Positions 47,865 to 54,762 of a stretch of DNA of 64,000 nt are shown here, one piece after another. The position numbers and the translations under genes were made by a program. Within the stretch, counting starts at the first letter, position 1, and every line of letters begins with the position of its first letter. Source of the stretch: a virus; the IMG/VR virus record IMGVR_UViG_3300031240_000002, positions 1 through 64,000 of that record, one strand, 5' to 3'. Below the pieces are notes generated by a model. It worked only from the letters and a program-made list of their open reading frames with translations, was not told the origin of the DNA and did not search any database.

Positions 47865-48077
47865 TCAGCGAACCAACGAATCAGTTGTGACCCAAGCATT
47901 TGACGCACGAAGCGTCCGCGTGCCCGACGCGATGGACCGCGCTCTTTCCTGACGGCTCGGCTGGCTCAGCGCTTGGCGACAGAAGTCGTGGCGCGTGTTG
48001 CCCACCGATACAGACGCTGCCGAAGCGGCGTCACTATGACCGGACAAGCCGGCCAAGACTTTGATGGTGTAGGCCAT
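47865..48077 (-). CDS. small hypothetical protein (uncertain)
   Basis: 70 residues: AYTIKVLAGLSGHSDAASAA, a polar middle and RTLRASNAWVTTDSLVR at the end. It fills the space before the terminator at 47811-47831. No ribosome site or start-proximal box is visible, so it may be a transcribed leader or small RNA instead. Confidence 0.4.
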   Translation of the reverse strand: MAYTIKVLAGLSGHSDAASAASVSVGNTRHDFCRQALSQPSRQERARSIASGTRTLRASNAWVTTDSLVR

Positions 48078-48123
48078 CTGGGGACGAGGATGGAGGGCGG
48101 CGGCGCGCTGGTCAAGCGTTCGC

Positions 48124-48432
48124 TCAGTGACAGTCGCAGTAGCGCGCGCCGACGCGGGCGAGGTTGCGGCATCCGGGCACGGCGCAGTCCCCGTCGGCCA
48201 GCCACTCGACCTCCAACCCCCGCAGCACGAACCGCCCGCGCTGCCCCCGGTGTCGCTCCCGCCAGAGGCGCAAGCGCGTCCCCTGGTCTCGCGAGCAGCC
48301 GCTGCAGGTCCCCGAGATCTGGTAGCCGCAGCGGGCCCGGTACAACGTGGCGCGGCAGGCGCGCGGCGGAGCGGCCCCCGACGCGAGGACATCGGCCTTC
48401 GTCCGCCCTGGGTGCTGCCCGTACCAGCTCAC
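48124..48432 (-). CDS. zinc-ribbon protein
   Basis: 102 residues with CGYQISGTCSGCSRDQGTRL and CAVPGCRNLARVGARYCDCH, two metal-binding clusters around a basic helix (LRLWRERHRGQRGRF). The GTG at 48432 overlaps the previous stop as GTGA. Unknown function; possibly nucleic-acid binding. Confidence 0.55.
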   Translation of the reverse strand: MSWYGQHPGRTKADVLASGAAPPRACRATLYRARCGYQISGTCSGCSRDQGTRLRLWRERHRGQRGRFVLRGLEVEWLADGDCAVPGCRNLARVGARYCDCH

Positions 48433-48806
48433 CCCGGCACCTTCACTATCCGCTCGGGGTGCCACCGCTTGATCATCGCCGCCCGGAGCCCCGCCTCGTT
48501 GTTCACGATCGCGTTCTCCAGGCGGTCCTGCTCGTCGTCCCGCGCCTCGTCTACCGGCTTCCAAACGTAGCCGTCCGGGACCGACCGGTCAGCGACGATG
48601 AAATTCGTGTCGCGCCGAACGTGTCCCGGCGCTGGTTCCAGCACCCAGCCGTCATTGAAGCGCTCGTTCCGCCGCACCAGCCACCCGCGGTGATACTCCC
48701 CGGGGCAGCCGTCGCAGGCCGAGTAGATCACGTCGTGCGCCTGAAGATCGCCGGGGCGCTCCACCCGCTCGCAAAGCTCGCCGTTGATCGTCCGCCGCTC
48801 GGGCAT
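48429..48806 (-). CDS. hypothetical Cys-containing protein
   Basis: 125 residues: VIYSACDGCPGEYHRGWLVR has a Cys pair and two aromatics. NTNFI-like RRDTNFIVADRSVPDGYVWK and a helical C-terminus (RLENAIVNNEAGLRAAMIKR) follow. The ATG comes 3 nt after the preceding TAG. No family is recognised. Confidence 0.55.
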   Translation of the reverse strand: MPERRTINGELCERVERPGDLQAHDVIYSACDGCPGEYHRGWLVRRNERFNDGWVLEPAPGHVRRDTNFIVADRSVPDGYVWKPVDEARDDEQDRLENAIVNNEAGLRAAMIKRWHPERIVKVPG

Positions 48807-48809
48807 GGC

Positions 48810-49037
48810 CTACCCGCCCTCCGCAGGTGGCTCGTGCGCCTTCCCGAGCGGCGTCGCGTCGACCACCTCCACGAACTCGGCGTGACCGTTCTTGCACAGG
48901 CACTGCCCGCCGGGCCCGCTCGGGTCCGCCTCGCGGCGCTCGATGTCCGCCTTCAGGTCGTTGACCACGTTCGACATACACCAGCTCGATTCGTTCCGAT
49001 GGAAGACGACGTCGTGCTCGGTCCAAAAGTGGGGCAC
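48810..49037 (-). CDS. hypothetical protein, possible frameshifted start
   Basis: 75 residues from a GTG at 49037: PHFWTEHDVVFHRNESSWC, helix MSNVVNDLKADIERREA and QCLCKNGHAEFVEVV. Upstream, in the neighbouring frame, an ATG at 49065 with an exact CGCGTAGTATC box opens TMKLVVTPGA, which lines up with this protein if one base is gained or lost near 49034. The gene may have lost its normal start by a small indel. Confidence 0.5.
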   Translation of the reverse strand: MPHFWTEHDVVFHRNESSWCMSNVVNDLKADIERREADPSGPGGQCLCKNGHAEFVEVVDATPLGKAHEPPAEGG

Positions 49038-49072
49038 CTGGCGTTACCACCAGCTTCATCGTCATGGTCTCG

Positions 49073-49083
49073 GATACTACGCG
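49073..49083 (-). promoter_or_regulatory. CGCGTAGTATC leaderless promoter-like box
   Basis: Exact 11-mer. TAGTAT ends 8 nt before the ATG at 49065. TAG (49079-49077) is the stop codon of the HNH gene. The 33-nt surroundings are nearly identical to those at 56547. Confidence 0.75.
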
Positions 49084-49862
49084 GCCGGCGCGCCAGCGCG
49101 GAACGGCTCCGCAGCGCGGGCACGGATGGCGGCGGGGTCGTAGCCGTACCTCGCGCAGAAGACCTCCAGCGGCCGGTCCCTCTTCCGCGAGTTGCAGCTC
49201 CTGCAGGCGGGCACGATGTTGCCGCGAACGTGCGCCGCGCGCGCCCCGAGCTTCACCACCGGGTCGAGATGATCCATGGTCAGGTCTTTCCTGCGCTCCT
49301 TCCCGCAGTAGGCGCAGCACCAACCGAAAGCGTCGACCACCTTCTTCCAGTCCGCCCACGGGAACAGCGAGACGGGCACACCGAGTCGAAGCGCGACGTT
49401 GATTGGCTGGTGCTTCAGCATCGCCCGTCGCTCGCGTTCTCGCTCGCGGTGGTATTGCCGGCGCTCCGGTTTCTCGCGGTCACGTCTCTGGGCGGCGCGA
49501 CCCTTGGGCGACCGCGACCACTTCGCATAGCTCGCCTTGCGTCGATCGGGATGCCGAGCGTCGTAGCGCTTCGTTCCCTGGGCCGCCGAGAGCTTCGCCC
49601 TTTCGGGATTCGCTGCCGTCCATCGGTCGAGACGCTCTCGCGTCTTCCGCTGCCGCTCCGGATTCGCCCGGTAGTGGCGCGCGTCAGCTGCGGCTTTCTT
49701 CTTCGGGTTGGCCTTCTGCCATTCCACCGCCTTGATCTTCGTGCATCGAATGCAGTAGCCGCACCAGCCGTCATCTTTCTTCGACGGGTAGAAGTTGCCC
49801 TCGGCGACGAGGACGTCGCGACACCGCGAGCACTGCTTATTCCCATCCGGTCGGACGTTCAC
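49077..49862 (-). CDS. HNH endonuclease
   Basis: 261 residues. An N-terminal zinc part (CSRCRDVLVAEGNFYPSKKD, CGYCIRC) and a long basic region rich in Arg/Lys come first. The C-terminal HNH core has CCAYCGKERRKDLTMDHLDP, then NIVPACRSCNSRKRD. This is the plan of phage homing-type HNH nucleases. The GTG start at 49862 is preferred over the upstream ATG at 49901 because an exact CGCGTAGTATC box ends 6 nt before it and the upstream part crosses a terminator. It interrupts the head gene cluster. Confidence 0.85.
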   Translation of the reverse strand: MNVRPDGNKQCSRCRDVLVAEGNFYPSKKDDGWCGYCIRCTKIKAVEWQKANPKKKAAADARHYRANPERQRKTRERLDRWTAANPERAKLSAAQGTKRYDARHPDRRKASYAKWSRSPKGRAAQRRDREKPERRQYHRERERERRAMLKHQPINVALRLGVPVSLFPWADWKKVVDAFGWCCAYCGKERRKDLTMDHLDPVVKLGARAAHVRGNIVPACRSCNSRKRDRPLEVFCARYGYDPAAIRARAAEPFRAGAPAA

Positions 49863-49868
49863 GCGACC

Positions 49869-49879
49869 GATACTACGCG
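49869..49879 (-). promoter_or_regulatory. CGCGTAGTATC leaderless promoter-like box
   Basis: Exact 11-mer. TAGTAT ends 7 nt before a GTG start at 49862. It lies just after the capsid terminator, so a new transcript would be needed. Confidence 0.75.
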
Positions 49880-49890
49880 GGGCACAAAAG

Positions 49891-49918
49891 AAAACGGGCA
49901 CCCATCGGCACCCGTTTT
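49891..49918 (-). terminator. terminator after the major capsid gene
   Basis: AAAACGGG / CCCGTTTT 8-bp stem (49918-49911 with 49898-49891), a 12-nt loop and CTTTTG following on the minus strand. Its place 26 nt after the capsid stop fits an end of the head operon. Confidence 0.75.
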
Positions 49919-49943
49919 CCTCGGCTATTTCAGCGCTTTTCGA

Positions 49944-51320
49944 TCAAGCACTGTGAACTACGCAGACCGCGCGCTTGAACGTGGCGGTCGTCGGCGGCGA
50001 GAGCTCGTCGGTCGGCACCGCCCAGTCGCCGCAAAACTGCCAGGTCGTGCTGGTGTTCTCCTGCAGCTTGTCGATGGGCGCACGCATGATGAGCCGGATC
50101 TCCTCGGTGATGACCTGGACGCCGTTGTTGGTCACGGCGAAGTCCCCGACCTTGCCCATGATGCCGGCCTGGCTGATGAACTGGCTCTGGTCGAGATACT
50201 TCTCCTCGATCCAGCCCTGGCCGGTGCAGATGGGCCGGCGCAGCTGGATGCTGGCGCCGTTGACCGTCTCGAACCCGTGGGTGTTCCCGTCGATCGGGTC
50301 CGGGTCGCAGGTCTGGACGGTGGGCGCCTCGTTGTTCCGGTAGAACACCGACTGCCCGAACACCCCCAAGCAGAAGCGCTTGTAGTGCACGTAGTCGGGG
50401 AGCGACTGGTTCAGACGCTGCCACTCGTTGTCCCCGAAGACCTGCAGCTCCGACTGGCTGTCGAGGTGCCAGTGGTAGAAGCCGTCCTCGTGGGCGGGGA
50501 CGTTGTTGTAGCGGAGGATCCCGATCGCCGTGCGGACGTCGCGCACCGCGAAGGTGTCCGAACTGTCGATGGCGTCGACCGACGTCCCGCCGCCCGAGTA
50601 GACGATCTGGCTCGCCTTCGACGTGATGACCGAGGAGCGGGCCGGGAGCGCGACGGCGAGCGCCGGCGTGATGGTGAGCGTCCCGCCGTGGATCGGGTCG
50701 CCAGCGGTGTCAGGCGCGGCCGCCGTGACCTGGCCGGTGTAGCCGATGCCGGGCAGCGAGATGTTGATCGGGTTCGTGCTCGACACCGGCTGCTGGCTCC
50801 CGCCGAACAGGTTGGTGGTGAACCCGGTCAGGTTGACGACGTGGATGGTCGTCGCGGCGCTGTTGGCCAGCGTGTCGGTCACCGTGTTGCCGGCGACGTA
50901 GGCGTTGTAGCCCTTGTCGCGAACCACGCGGTTCATCGACTGGCCGGCCTGGAGGCCCAGCTGGTGGATGTTCCGCATGAAGGCCGAGGCCAGCTGCAGG
51001 TAGCTGGTCGGCATGTTGGTGTCGATCGAGTCGTTCCACTTCATCGCGGTGGCCGACCACTGCTCGATGCCGTAGGTCTTCCCGACCGGGTCCACGCCAG
51101 CGACGGCGGGGCGGGTGCGGGGCTTGATCAGACCGGGCCGGGTGAACGTCGAGGTGCCGCCCAAGTGGGTCGGCCAGAGCTCGCGCATCGCTTCCATCCG
51201 GAACAACAGGTTCGGGAAGAGCGCGTCCCGAAACACGCGCTGGAGCGTGTTCGACTGGATCGTCGCAGCGATCGACGGGTTGAAGATTACCGGGATGCTG
51301 CCGTCGGGAAAGTTGGCCAT
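49944..51320 (-). CDS. major capsid protein
   Basis: 458 residues. N-terminus MANFPDGSIPVIFNPSIAAT with LQRVFRDALFPNLLF, then a GGTSTFTRPGLIKPRTRPAV loop. Aromatic, beta-rich middle and C-terminal domains (EDGFYHWHLDSQSELQVFGD; KLQENTSTTWQFCGDWAVPT) follow. It sits after scaffold and decoration genes, has a long leader, and is closed by a strong terminator. That is as expected for the most abundant virion protein. A GGAG site lies 13 nt before the ATG. The call rests on synteny and character rather than a named motif. Confidence 0.85.
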   Translation of the reverse strand: MANFPDGSIPVIFNPSIAATIQSNTLQRVFRDALFPNLLFRMEAMRELWPTHLGGTSTFTRPGLIKPRTRPAVAGVDPVGKTYGIEQWSATAMKWNDSIDTNMPTSYLQLASAFMRNIHQLGLQAGQSMNRVVRDKGYNAYVAGNTVTDTLANSAATTIHVVNLTGFTTNLFGGSQQPVSSTNPINISLPGIGYTGQVTAAAPDTAGDPIHGGTLTITPALAVALPARSSVITSKASQIVYSGGGTSVDAIDSSDTFAVRDVRTAIGILRYNNVPAHEDGFYHWHLDSQSELQVFGDNEWQRLNQSLPDYVHYKRFCLGVFGQSVFYRNNEAPTVQTCDPDPIDGNTHGFETVNGASIQLRRPICTGQGWIEEKYLDQSQFISQAGIMGKVGDFAVTNNGVQVITEEIRLIMRAPIDKLQENTSTTWQFCGDWAVPTDELSPPTTATFKRAVCVVHSA

Positions 51321-51361
51321 GGGCGCTGTTTCTCCGTGTGTTTCTTGGGTTGGTGGTTGCC

Positions 51362-51434
51362 CCTCTCTTGGTCGTCGCTAGATCCTGAGTTCGATCGAAA
51401 CTGTCGCCGAGCCCCCGTTGAGCGTCAAGTAGGG
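51362..51434 (-). promoter_or_regulatory. late promoter / leader, capsid copy
   Basis: CCCTACTTGACG (51434-51423), then GACAGTTTCG 17 nt on, GAACTCAGGA and GCGACGACCAAGAG. It lines up with the sheath leader (41208-41270) over about 70 nt with few changes and one length difference. Confidence 0.6.
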
Positions 51435-51459
51435 GGCCCGGCGCGGCGGGCGCGAAGCG

Positions 51460-52278
51460 CTACCCGGTGATGCCCATCGAGCGCTTGTGTTTGCGCCATT
51501 CCGGCTCGCTCAGCTTGCCCGCGTCGAAGACAGACGGCGGCGTTCCCGTCGGCGCGGCGGGCGGCTGCTCGCCCCCCGGCTGGTGGCTCGCGGGCGGCGC
51601 CGTCGACAGCGTCAGGTCCACCGGCGGCGGCGGGGCGGGAGCCGCGACCGTCGGCATGTGCGTCTTGCGGACGTAGGCGAAGACCGCCGCGTCGTCCATC
51701 TCTGGCTCGCGATCGAACGCCTTCTTGACCTCCGCGGGGACCTTCGTCGGGTCAGCCGCGTAGACGCCGAAGAGGTTCTCGTACTCCGAGAGCGCGAAGT
51801 TGACGTACTGCTTCGGGATGCCGGCGCCGACGGCGGCGGTCTCGAGCTGGAGGCGCGTCATCTGCGCCTCGTAGGTGCTCTTCCGGCGGGCCAGCTTCCC
51901 CTTCAGCTTCTTGATCCGCGCCTGGGCTTCGGCGAGCTCGGCGGCGGTCTGCGCGTTGGCGGCGGGCGCAGGCGGCGTCCCGGGTGCGGGCGGAGCGCCC
52001 GGCGGCGGCGCGGTGGCGGCGAGCTTGGCGATCGCCTCCTCGAGCGTGCACCCGAGCTTCCGCTGGATCACGCGGGCGGCCTCCTGGTCGACCCGCTTAC
52101 GGAAGCCGGGCTGCTGGTCGAACGGTGCCGGCTTCCCTGGCTTGTTCGGCCGCTGCGGCGCGCGCGGCGCCGGCGGTGCAGCTGCTGCGGCCGGCAGCGG
52201 CGGTGCAGCGGGGGGCGGCGGCGCTCCCGGTGGCGTTCCTGGCGCTGGCGTACCCGTACCCGGATCCTGATCTCCCAT
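51460..52278 (-). CDS. capsid scaffold protein
   Basis: 272 residues. A Pro/Ala-rich start (~1-45) comes first. Then an acidic-basic helical region (ARVIQRKLGCTLEEAIAKL), a coiled-coil-like segment (TAAELAEAQARIKKLKGKLA), YVNFALSEYENLFGVY and a Pro-rich tail. Low complexity, coiled coil and position directly before the capsid gene are the normal traits of a phage scaffold. GGAG lies 6 nt before the ATG. Confidence 0.7.
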   Translation of the reverse strand: MGDQDPGTGTPAPGTPPGAPPPPAAPPLPAAAAAPPAPRAPQRPNKPGKPAPFDQQPGFRKRVDQEAARVIQRKLGCTLEEAIAKLAATAPPPGAPPAPGTPPAPAANAQTAAELAEAQARIKKLKGKLARRKSTYEAQMTRLQLETAAVGAGIPKQYVNFALSEYENLFGVYAADPTKVPAEVKKAFDREPEMDDAAVFAYVRKTHMPTVAAPAPPPPVDLTLSTAPPASHQPGGEQPPAAPTGTPPSVFDAGKLSEPEWRKHKRSMGITG

Positions 52279-52341
52279 GTGCTTCTCCGTACCCGCCGCG
52301 TCTCAGCCCGGTGGCGCTGCCCCTGCTGCCCGAAGAAGAAC

Positions 52342-52383
52342 GACCGCGCGCGCAGGGCGTAGGGGGAGGAGGCGCGCGCGGTC
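52342..52383 (-). terminator. hairpin between decoration and scaffold genes
   Basis: A perfect 12-bp arm pair (52383-52372 with 52353-52342), an 18-nt loop and a GTTCTTCTTC tail on the minus strand. It is probably a partial terminator that sets the expression ratio of decoration to scaffold and capsid. Confidence 0.55.
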
Positions 52384-52390
52384 GGAGAAC

Positions 52391-52816
52391 TTACGGCGTG
52401 TTGCGGATGCCGGGCGAGCGCTGCATGTAGCCCACCGTGGTGTCGGCGTCCTTCAGGTACAGGAAGCTGACCGCGGTCACCGCATCGGCGGTGTTGAAGA
52501 GGACGTTCTTCCCACCGTCCCAGACGCAGACGTTGGCGGGCGGGATGATCGCGGCGGGGCCGCTGATCGGGCCGACGAGGATCTCCTTCTCGTGCACGGT
52601 CCCGGTCTCGGCGGTCGCCAGCGCGCGCAGCAGCCCCGAGGAGCTCGGCTGGTTGGCGAGGACCGCGATCTGGGTCGTGCTGTTCGGCGTGACGCCGGTC
52701 TCCGTCATGGTCAGCCCCTTGATGAGGGCGTTCAGGAGCGACCCGAAGGGCGTCTCCCGCAGCAGGTCAGCCAGGCTGTTCGGGGGGGAGAGGTCCAGGT
52801 TTGCTCGGATATTCAT
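52391..52816 (-). CDS. head decoration-like structural protein
   Basis: 141 residues, beta-rich and uncharged: GLTMTETGVTPNSTTQIAVL, ATAETGTVHEKEILVGPISG, CVWDGGKNVLFNTADAVTAV, SFLYLKDADTTVGYM. It is a typical small virion protein and lies immediately before the scaffold. AAAGGAG lies 7 nt before the ATG. A TTGACG with TTCAAT 17 nt later (52878-52850) could be its promoter. Confidence 0.6.
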   Translation of the reverse strand: MNIRANLDLSPPNSLADLLRETPFGSLLNALIKGLTMTETGVTPNSTTQIAVLANQPSSSGLLRALATAETGTVHEKEILVGPISGPAAIIPPANVCVWDGGKNVLFNTADAVTAVSFLYLKDADTTVGYMQRSPGIRNTP

Positions 52817-52871
52817 CTCGGTCTCCTTTGGGCGGCGTGAACGGGCTGATTGAAACAGCGCCGGTCCGGAC

Positions 52872-52882
52872 CGTCAAGAAGG
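52872..52882 (-). promoter_or_regulatory. CCTTCTTGACG -35-like element
   Basis: TTGACG followed after 17 nt by TTCAAT, upstream of the decoration gene. The TGA inside it is the stop codon of the HNH gene. A related CCTTCTTGACG occurs at 55248-55238. Confidence 0.4.
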
Positions 52883-53512
52883 CCGGCGCGCGATTGCGTC
52901 CATGATCCACGGAGCCGAGCGCTTGAGGAACTCGCTCGGCGTCTTCCGGTTCTTCCGCCGATTGCATCCCCGGCAGGCGGGCGCGAGGTTGGAGATCTCG
53001 TGCCCGCCGCCGCGCGCGATCGGGATGACGTGGTCGACCTCTCCCCCTCCGACGCCGCAATACAGACAGCGATCTCCCATCTCGGCCATCGCCGCCCTGA
53101 TCTGCGGTCCCGTGACCTTCGCCGCGCTGGTCACCGCCCTGCGGCGCGCCAAGCGGATTCGGTAGGTGACCGCCCGAGACGGACCACCGCGATATTGGCG
53201 ATCAGACGAATGCGCGTACCTGCACTTCCGCGAGCAGTATTTGCTCGTCAGTCGAGCAGGGGCCGACCGGCAGAAGGCGCAGGCCTGGTCGGTCGGTGTC
53301 GAGATGACGCTGAGGTAGAGCGCCTTTCGGCGTCGGCCTACCTCGGCTCGGTAAGCCGGGTCGGTGGCGTACTTCTTCCGTCTCCTGATCCGCTCAGCCT
53401 CCGCGACCTTTCCTCTGTTGCGGCGCTTGTACGAGCGCTTGGCCAGACGGCCGACCTCCGGATCGGGACCGCCTTTGTACCTGGGATTTCCAGGGCCGCC
53501 AATTCGCGGCAT
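52874..53512 (-). CDS. HNH endonuclease
   Basis: 212 residues. A zinc part (CAFCRSAPARLTSKYCSRKC) comes first, then a basic helix. The HNH core is RCLYCGVGGGEVDHVIPIAR, then NLAPACRGCNRRKNRKTPSE. It is a homing-type nuclease between head genes. An extra zinc-finger start in the neighbouring frame (53588-53394) may have belonged to it. Confidence 0.85.
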   Translation of the reverse strand: MPRIGGPGNPRYKGGPDPEVGRLAKRSYKRRNRGKVAEAERIRRRKKYATDPAYRAEVGRRRKALYLSVISTPTDQACAFCRSAPARLTSKYCSRKCRYAHSSDRQYRGGPSRAVTYRIRLARRRAVTSAAKVTGPQIRAAMAEMGDRCLYCGVGGGEVDHVIPIARGGGHEISNLAPACRGCNRRKNRKTPSEFLKRSAPWIMDAIARRPS

Positions 53513-53588
53513 AGCGGCAGCCGCGCGAACAAAACATCTTGCCAGCCGGGACCGGGCGTTCTCGACAGCTCGGGCAAACCTCAGTCAC
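53394..53588 (-). pseudogene. out-of-frame zinc-finger N-terminus of the HNH gene
   Basis: From a GTG at 53588 (TAAGTT box 6 nt upstream) this frame reads TEVCPSCRERPVPAGKMFCS and RGCRYAANW. That is very like the zinc part inside the HNH protein (KYCSRKCRYA). It then runs out of frame across the HNH start. The simplest reading is that the HNH gene once began here and a frame change near 53515 cut it. An independent 64-residue gene is the alternative. Confidence 0.45.
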
Positions 53589-53592
53589 ATGG

Positions 53593-53997
53593 CTAACTTA
53601 CATCACCAGCGAGCAAATATGCGATATCGCAGGACTGGCTGCTGGTGTCGATCGCGATGCTCAGGATCTCGTCCCCCGGGTTCCGCACCCGGTGCACGTA
53701 GAGGTCGGAGACGGGGAAGGTGGCCGGGCCCTTGGCGGTGGTCGTGATCGTCACGTTGATGGTGACGCCGGCCAGCAGCCGGATCGCCACCACCCGCGCC
53801 TTGGTCATCGTCCCGAACGGCAGCGCGAACGGGGAGCCCGAGGACGAGACGATCTCGCTCTCGACGCGGTTGACCAGGCAGGCGTAGCAGTCGCAGAAGT
53901 TCAGCTGCAGCAGGTCGACCAGCGACGCCGAGAAGTACCCGGTGTTTGCCGGCGTCCCCGTGAGGACGCCGGTCAGCTGGATCTGGTTGCTCTGCAC
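53593..53997 (-). CDS. structural-type beta protein, paralogue of 18253-18651
   Basis: 134 residues. It shares GSPFALPFGTMTKARVVAIR, a strand TINVTITTTAKG, FPVSDLYVHRVRNPGDEI and a terminal AYLLAGDVS with the protein at 18253-18651. It carries a CDCYACL cluster absent from the paralogue. The GTG start lies 10 nt after the upstream stop. It is probably a virion surface protein. Confidence 0.6.
   Translation of the reverse strand: MQSNQIQLTGVLTGTPANTGYFSASLVDLLQLNFCDCYACLVNRVESEIVSSSGSPFALPFGTMTKARVVAIRLLAGVTINVTITTTAKGPATFPVSDLYVHRVRNPGDEILSIAIDTSSQSCDIAYLLAGDVS
53595..53600 (-). promoter_or_regulatory. TANNNT start-proximal box (TAAGTT)
   Basis: TAAGTT ends 6 nt before the GTG at 53588. It overlaps the stop of the structural gene. 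Confidence 0.35.
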
Positions 53998-54007
53998 GGG
54001 GGCGCGA

Positions 54008-54193
54008 TCAGCCGGCGCCGCTGCCGCCGTCGGTCATGTTGCCGAACGGGGTCGGCGTCTCGCGGAGCGGGTTCTGGTCCTCGCCCCAGCGCTCGGCGAT
54101 CGGCGCGGACGGGAAGTCCGGCGTGCGCTGGCGCTGCTCGTCGAGCGCTTCGTTCGGGTCGCTTCCGGGGACAGGCGTGGGAAGGGTCGGCAT
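54008..54193 (-). CDS. small acidic/Pro-rich protein
   Basis: 61 residues, disordered by composition (PTPVPGSDPNEALDEQRQR, NPLRETPTPFGNM). AAGGAGACGACC before the ATG is a strong ribosome site, so it is probably translated well. It is one of four short genes in a row upstream of the structural protein. Confidence 0.6.
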   Translation of the reverse strand: MPTLPTPVPGSDPNEALDEQRQRTPDFPSAPIAERWGEDQNPLRETPTPFGNMTDGGSGAG

Positions 54194-54220
54194 GGTCGTC
54201 TCCTTGCTCGTGATCGGTGG

Positions 54221-54376
54221 TTACTTCGCGTCGCCGACCTTGAAGGGCACGGCCTCGGTGAGCTTCTCTTTGACCTGCGCCTCGGAGAGGTTCGCCAGCT
54301 TCGGGTCCTCGCCGCGCGCGCGCTCCATGTCGCGGTCCTCGTTCGGGTCTTCCCCGCCGTTGCTGCTCTCGCCCAT
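54221..54376 (-). CDS. small acidic protein
   Basis: 51 residues: GESSNGGEDPNEDRDMERAR, then helix ANLSEAQVKEKLTEAVPFKV. The stop of the preceding gene and a GGAGACC site lie just before the ATG. It is too short for usual ORF callers but sits in a clear gene row. Confidence 0.55.
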   Translation of the reverse strand: MGESSNGGEDPNEDRDMERARGEDPKLANLSEAQVKEKLTEAVPFKVGDAK

Positions 54377-54379
54377 GGC

Positions 54380-54550
54380 TCAGGTCTCCTTCAGGTTGGT
54401 GACGTCGGCCTTCCCGTCGGGCGGGTTGGCCGGGGTCGCGCCGAAGCTCGGTTGCTGCGGCAGCGCGTTCTGGGGGAGGTCCTCGGTCTGGCTCTCCAGC
54501 TTCCCGCGGTCCACCCCGATCTTCAGTGCCTGTTCTCTCGGGCTAGGCAT
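54380..54550 (-). CDS. small hypothetical protein
   Basis: 56 residues: PSPREQALKIGVDRGKLESQ, Gln/Pro-rich middle, ADVTNLKET end. AGGTGAGACC precedes the ATG. The role is unknown. It is similar in style (short, polar) to its neighbours. Confidence 0.55.
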   Translation of the reverse strand: MPSPREQALKIGVDRGKLESQTEDLPQNALPQQPSFGATPANPPDGKADVTNLKET

Positions 54551-54554
54551 GGTC

Positions 54555-54758
54555 TCACCTGCTCCCGTCGTGGCTGTTGCCGCCCGTGATCCGGTACGGC
54601 ATGTCGTCGCGCACCGGGTTGTCGGCCGGCTCGTCGGGGAGGTTCCCCGGCGCGGTCCGTTGGTTCTCGAGGACCCGGGACTTCCGCCCGATGGCCGGCT
54701 CGTTCTCATCGGCGAGCGGCATCGGGTGCGGGTCTGGCGTGGTGATGACGACGGCCAT
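54555..54758 (-). CDS. small hypothetical protein
   Basis: 67 residues: AVVITTPDPHPMPLADENEP, RKSRVLENQRTAPGNLPDEP, ending NSHDGSR. Polar and probably disordered. The spacing of 4 nt to both neighbours supports an operon. Confidence 0.55.
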   Translation of the reverse strand: MAVVITTPDPHPMPLADENEPAIGRKSRVLENQRTAPGNLPDEPADNPVRDDMPYRITGGNSHDGSR

Positions 54759-54762
54759 GGGG

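Noticed and set aside
47865-48077. Small RNA instead of a 70-residue protein
   Set aside because: No conserved structure could be shown by eye. Kept as a low-confidence CDS.
48652-49359. ORF of 235 codons across 48652-49359
   Set aside because: Shadow frame across three better genes. Only its internal ATG at 49065 is discussed because of the box.
47973-51470. Plus-strand open frame of 1165 codons
   Set aside because: It is antisense to the capsid, HNH and other well-supported genes, has Arg/Val/Asp-rich shadow composition and matches no family. GC-rich third positions keep such frames open.
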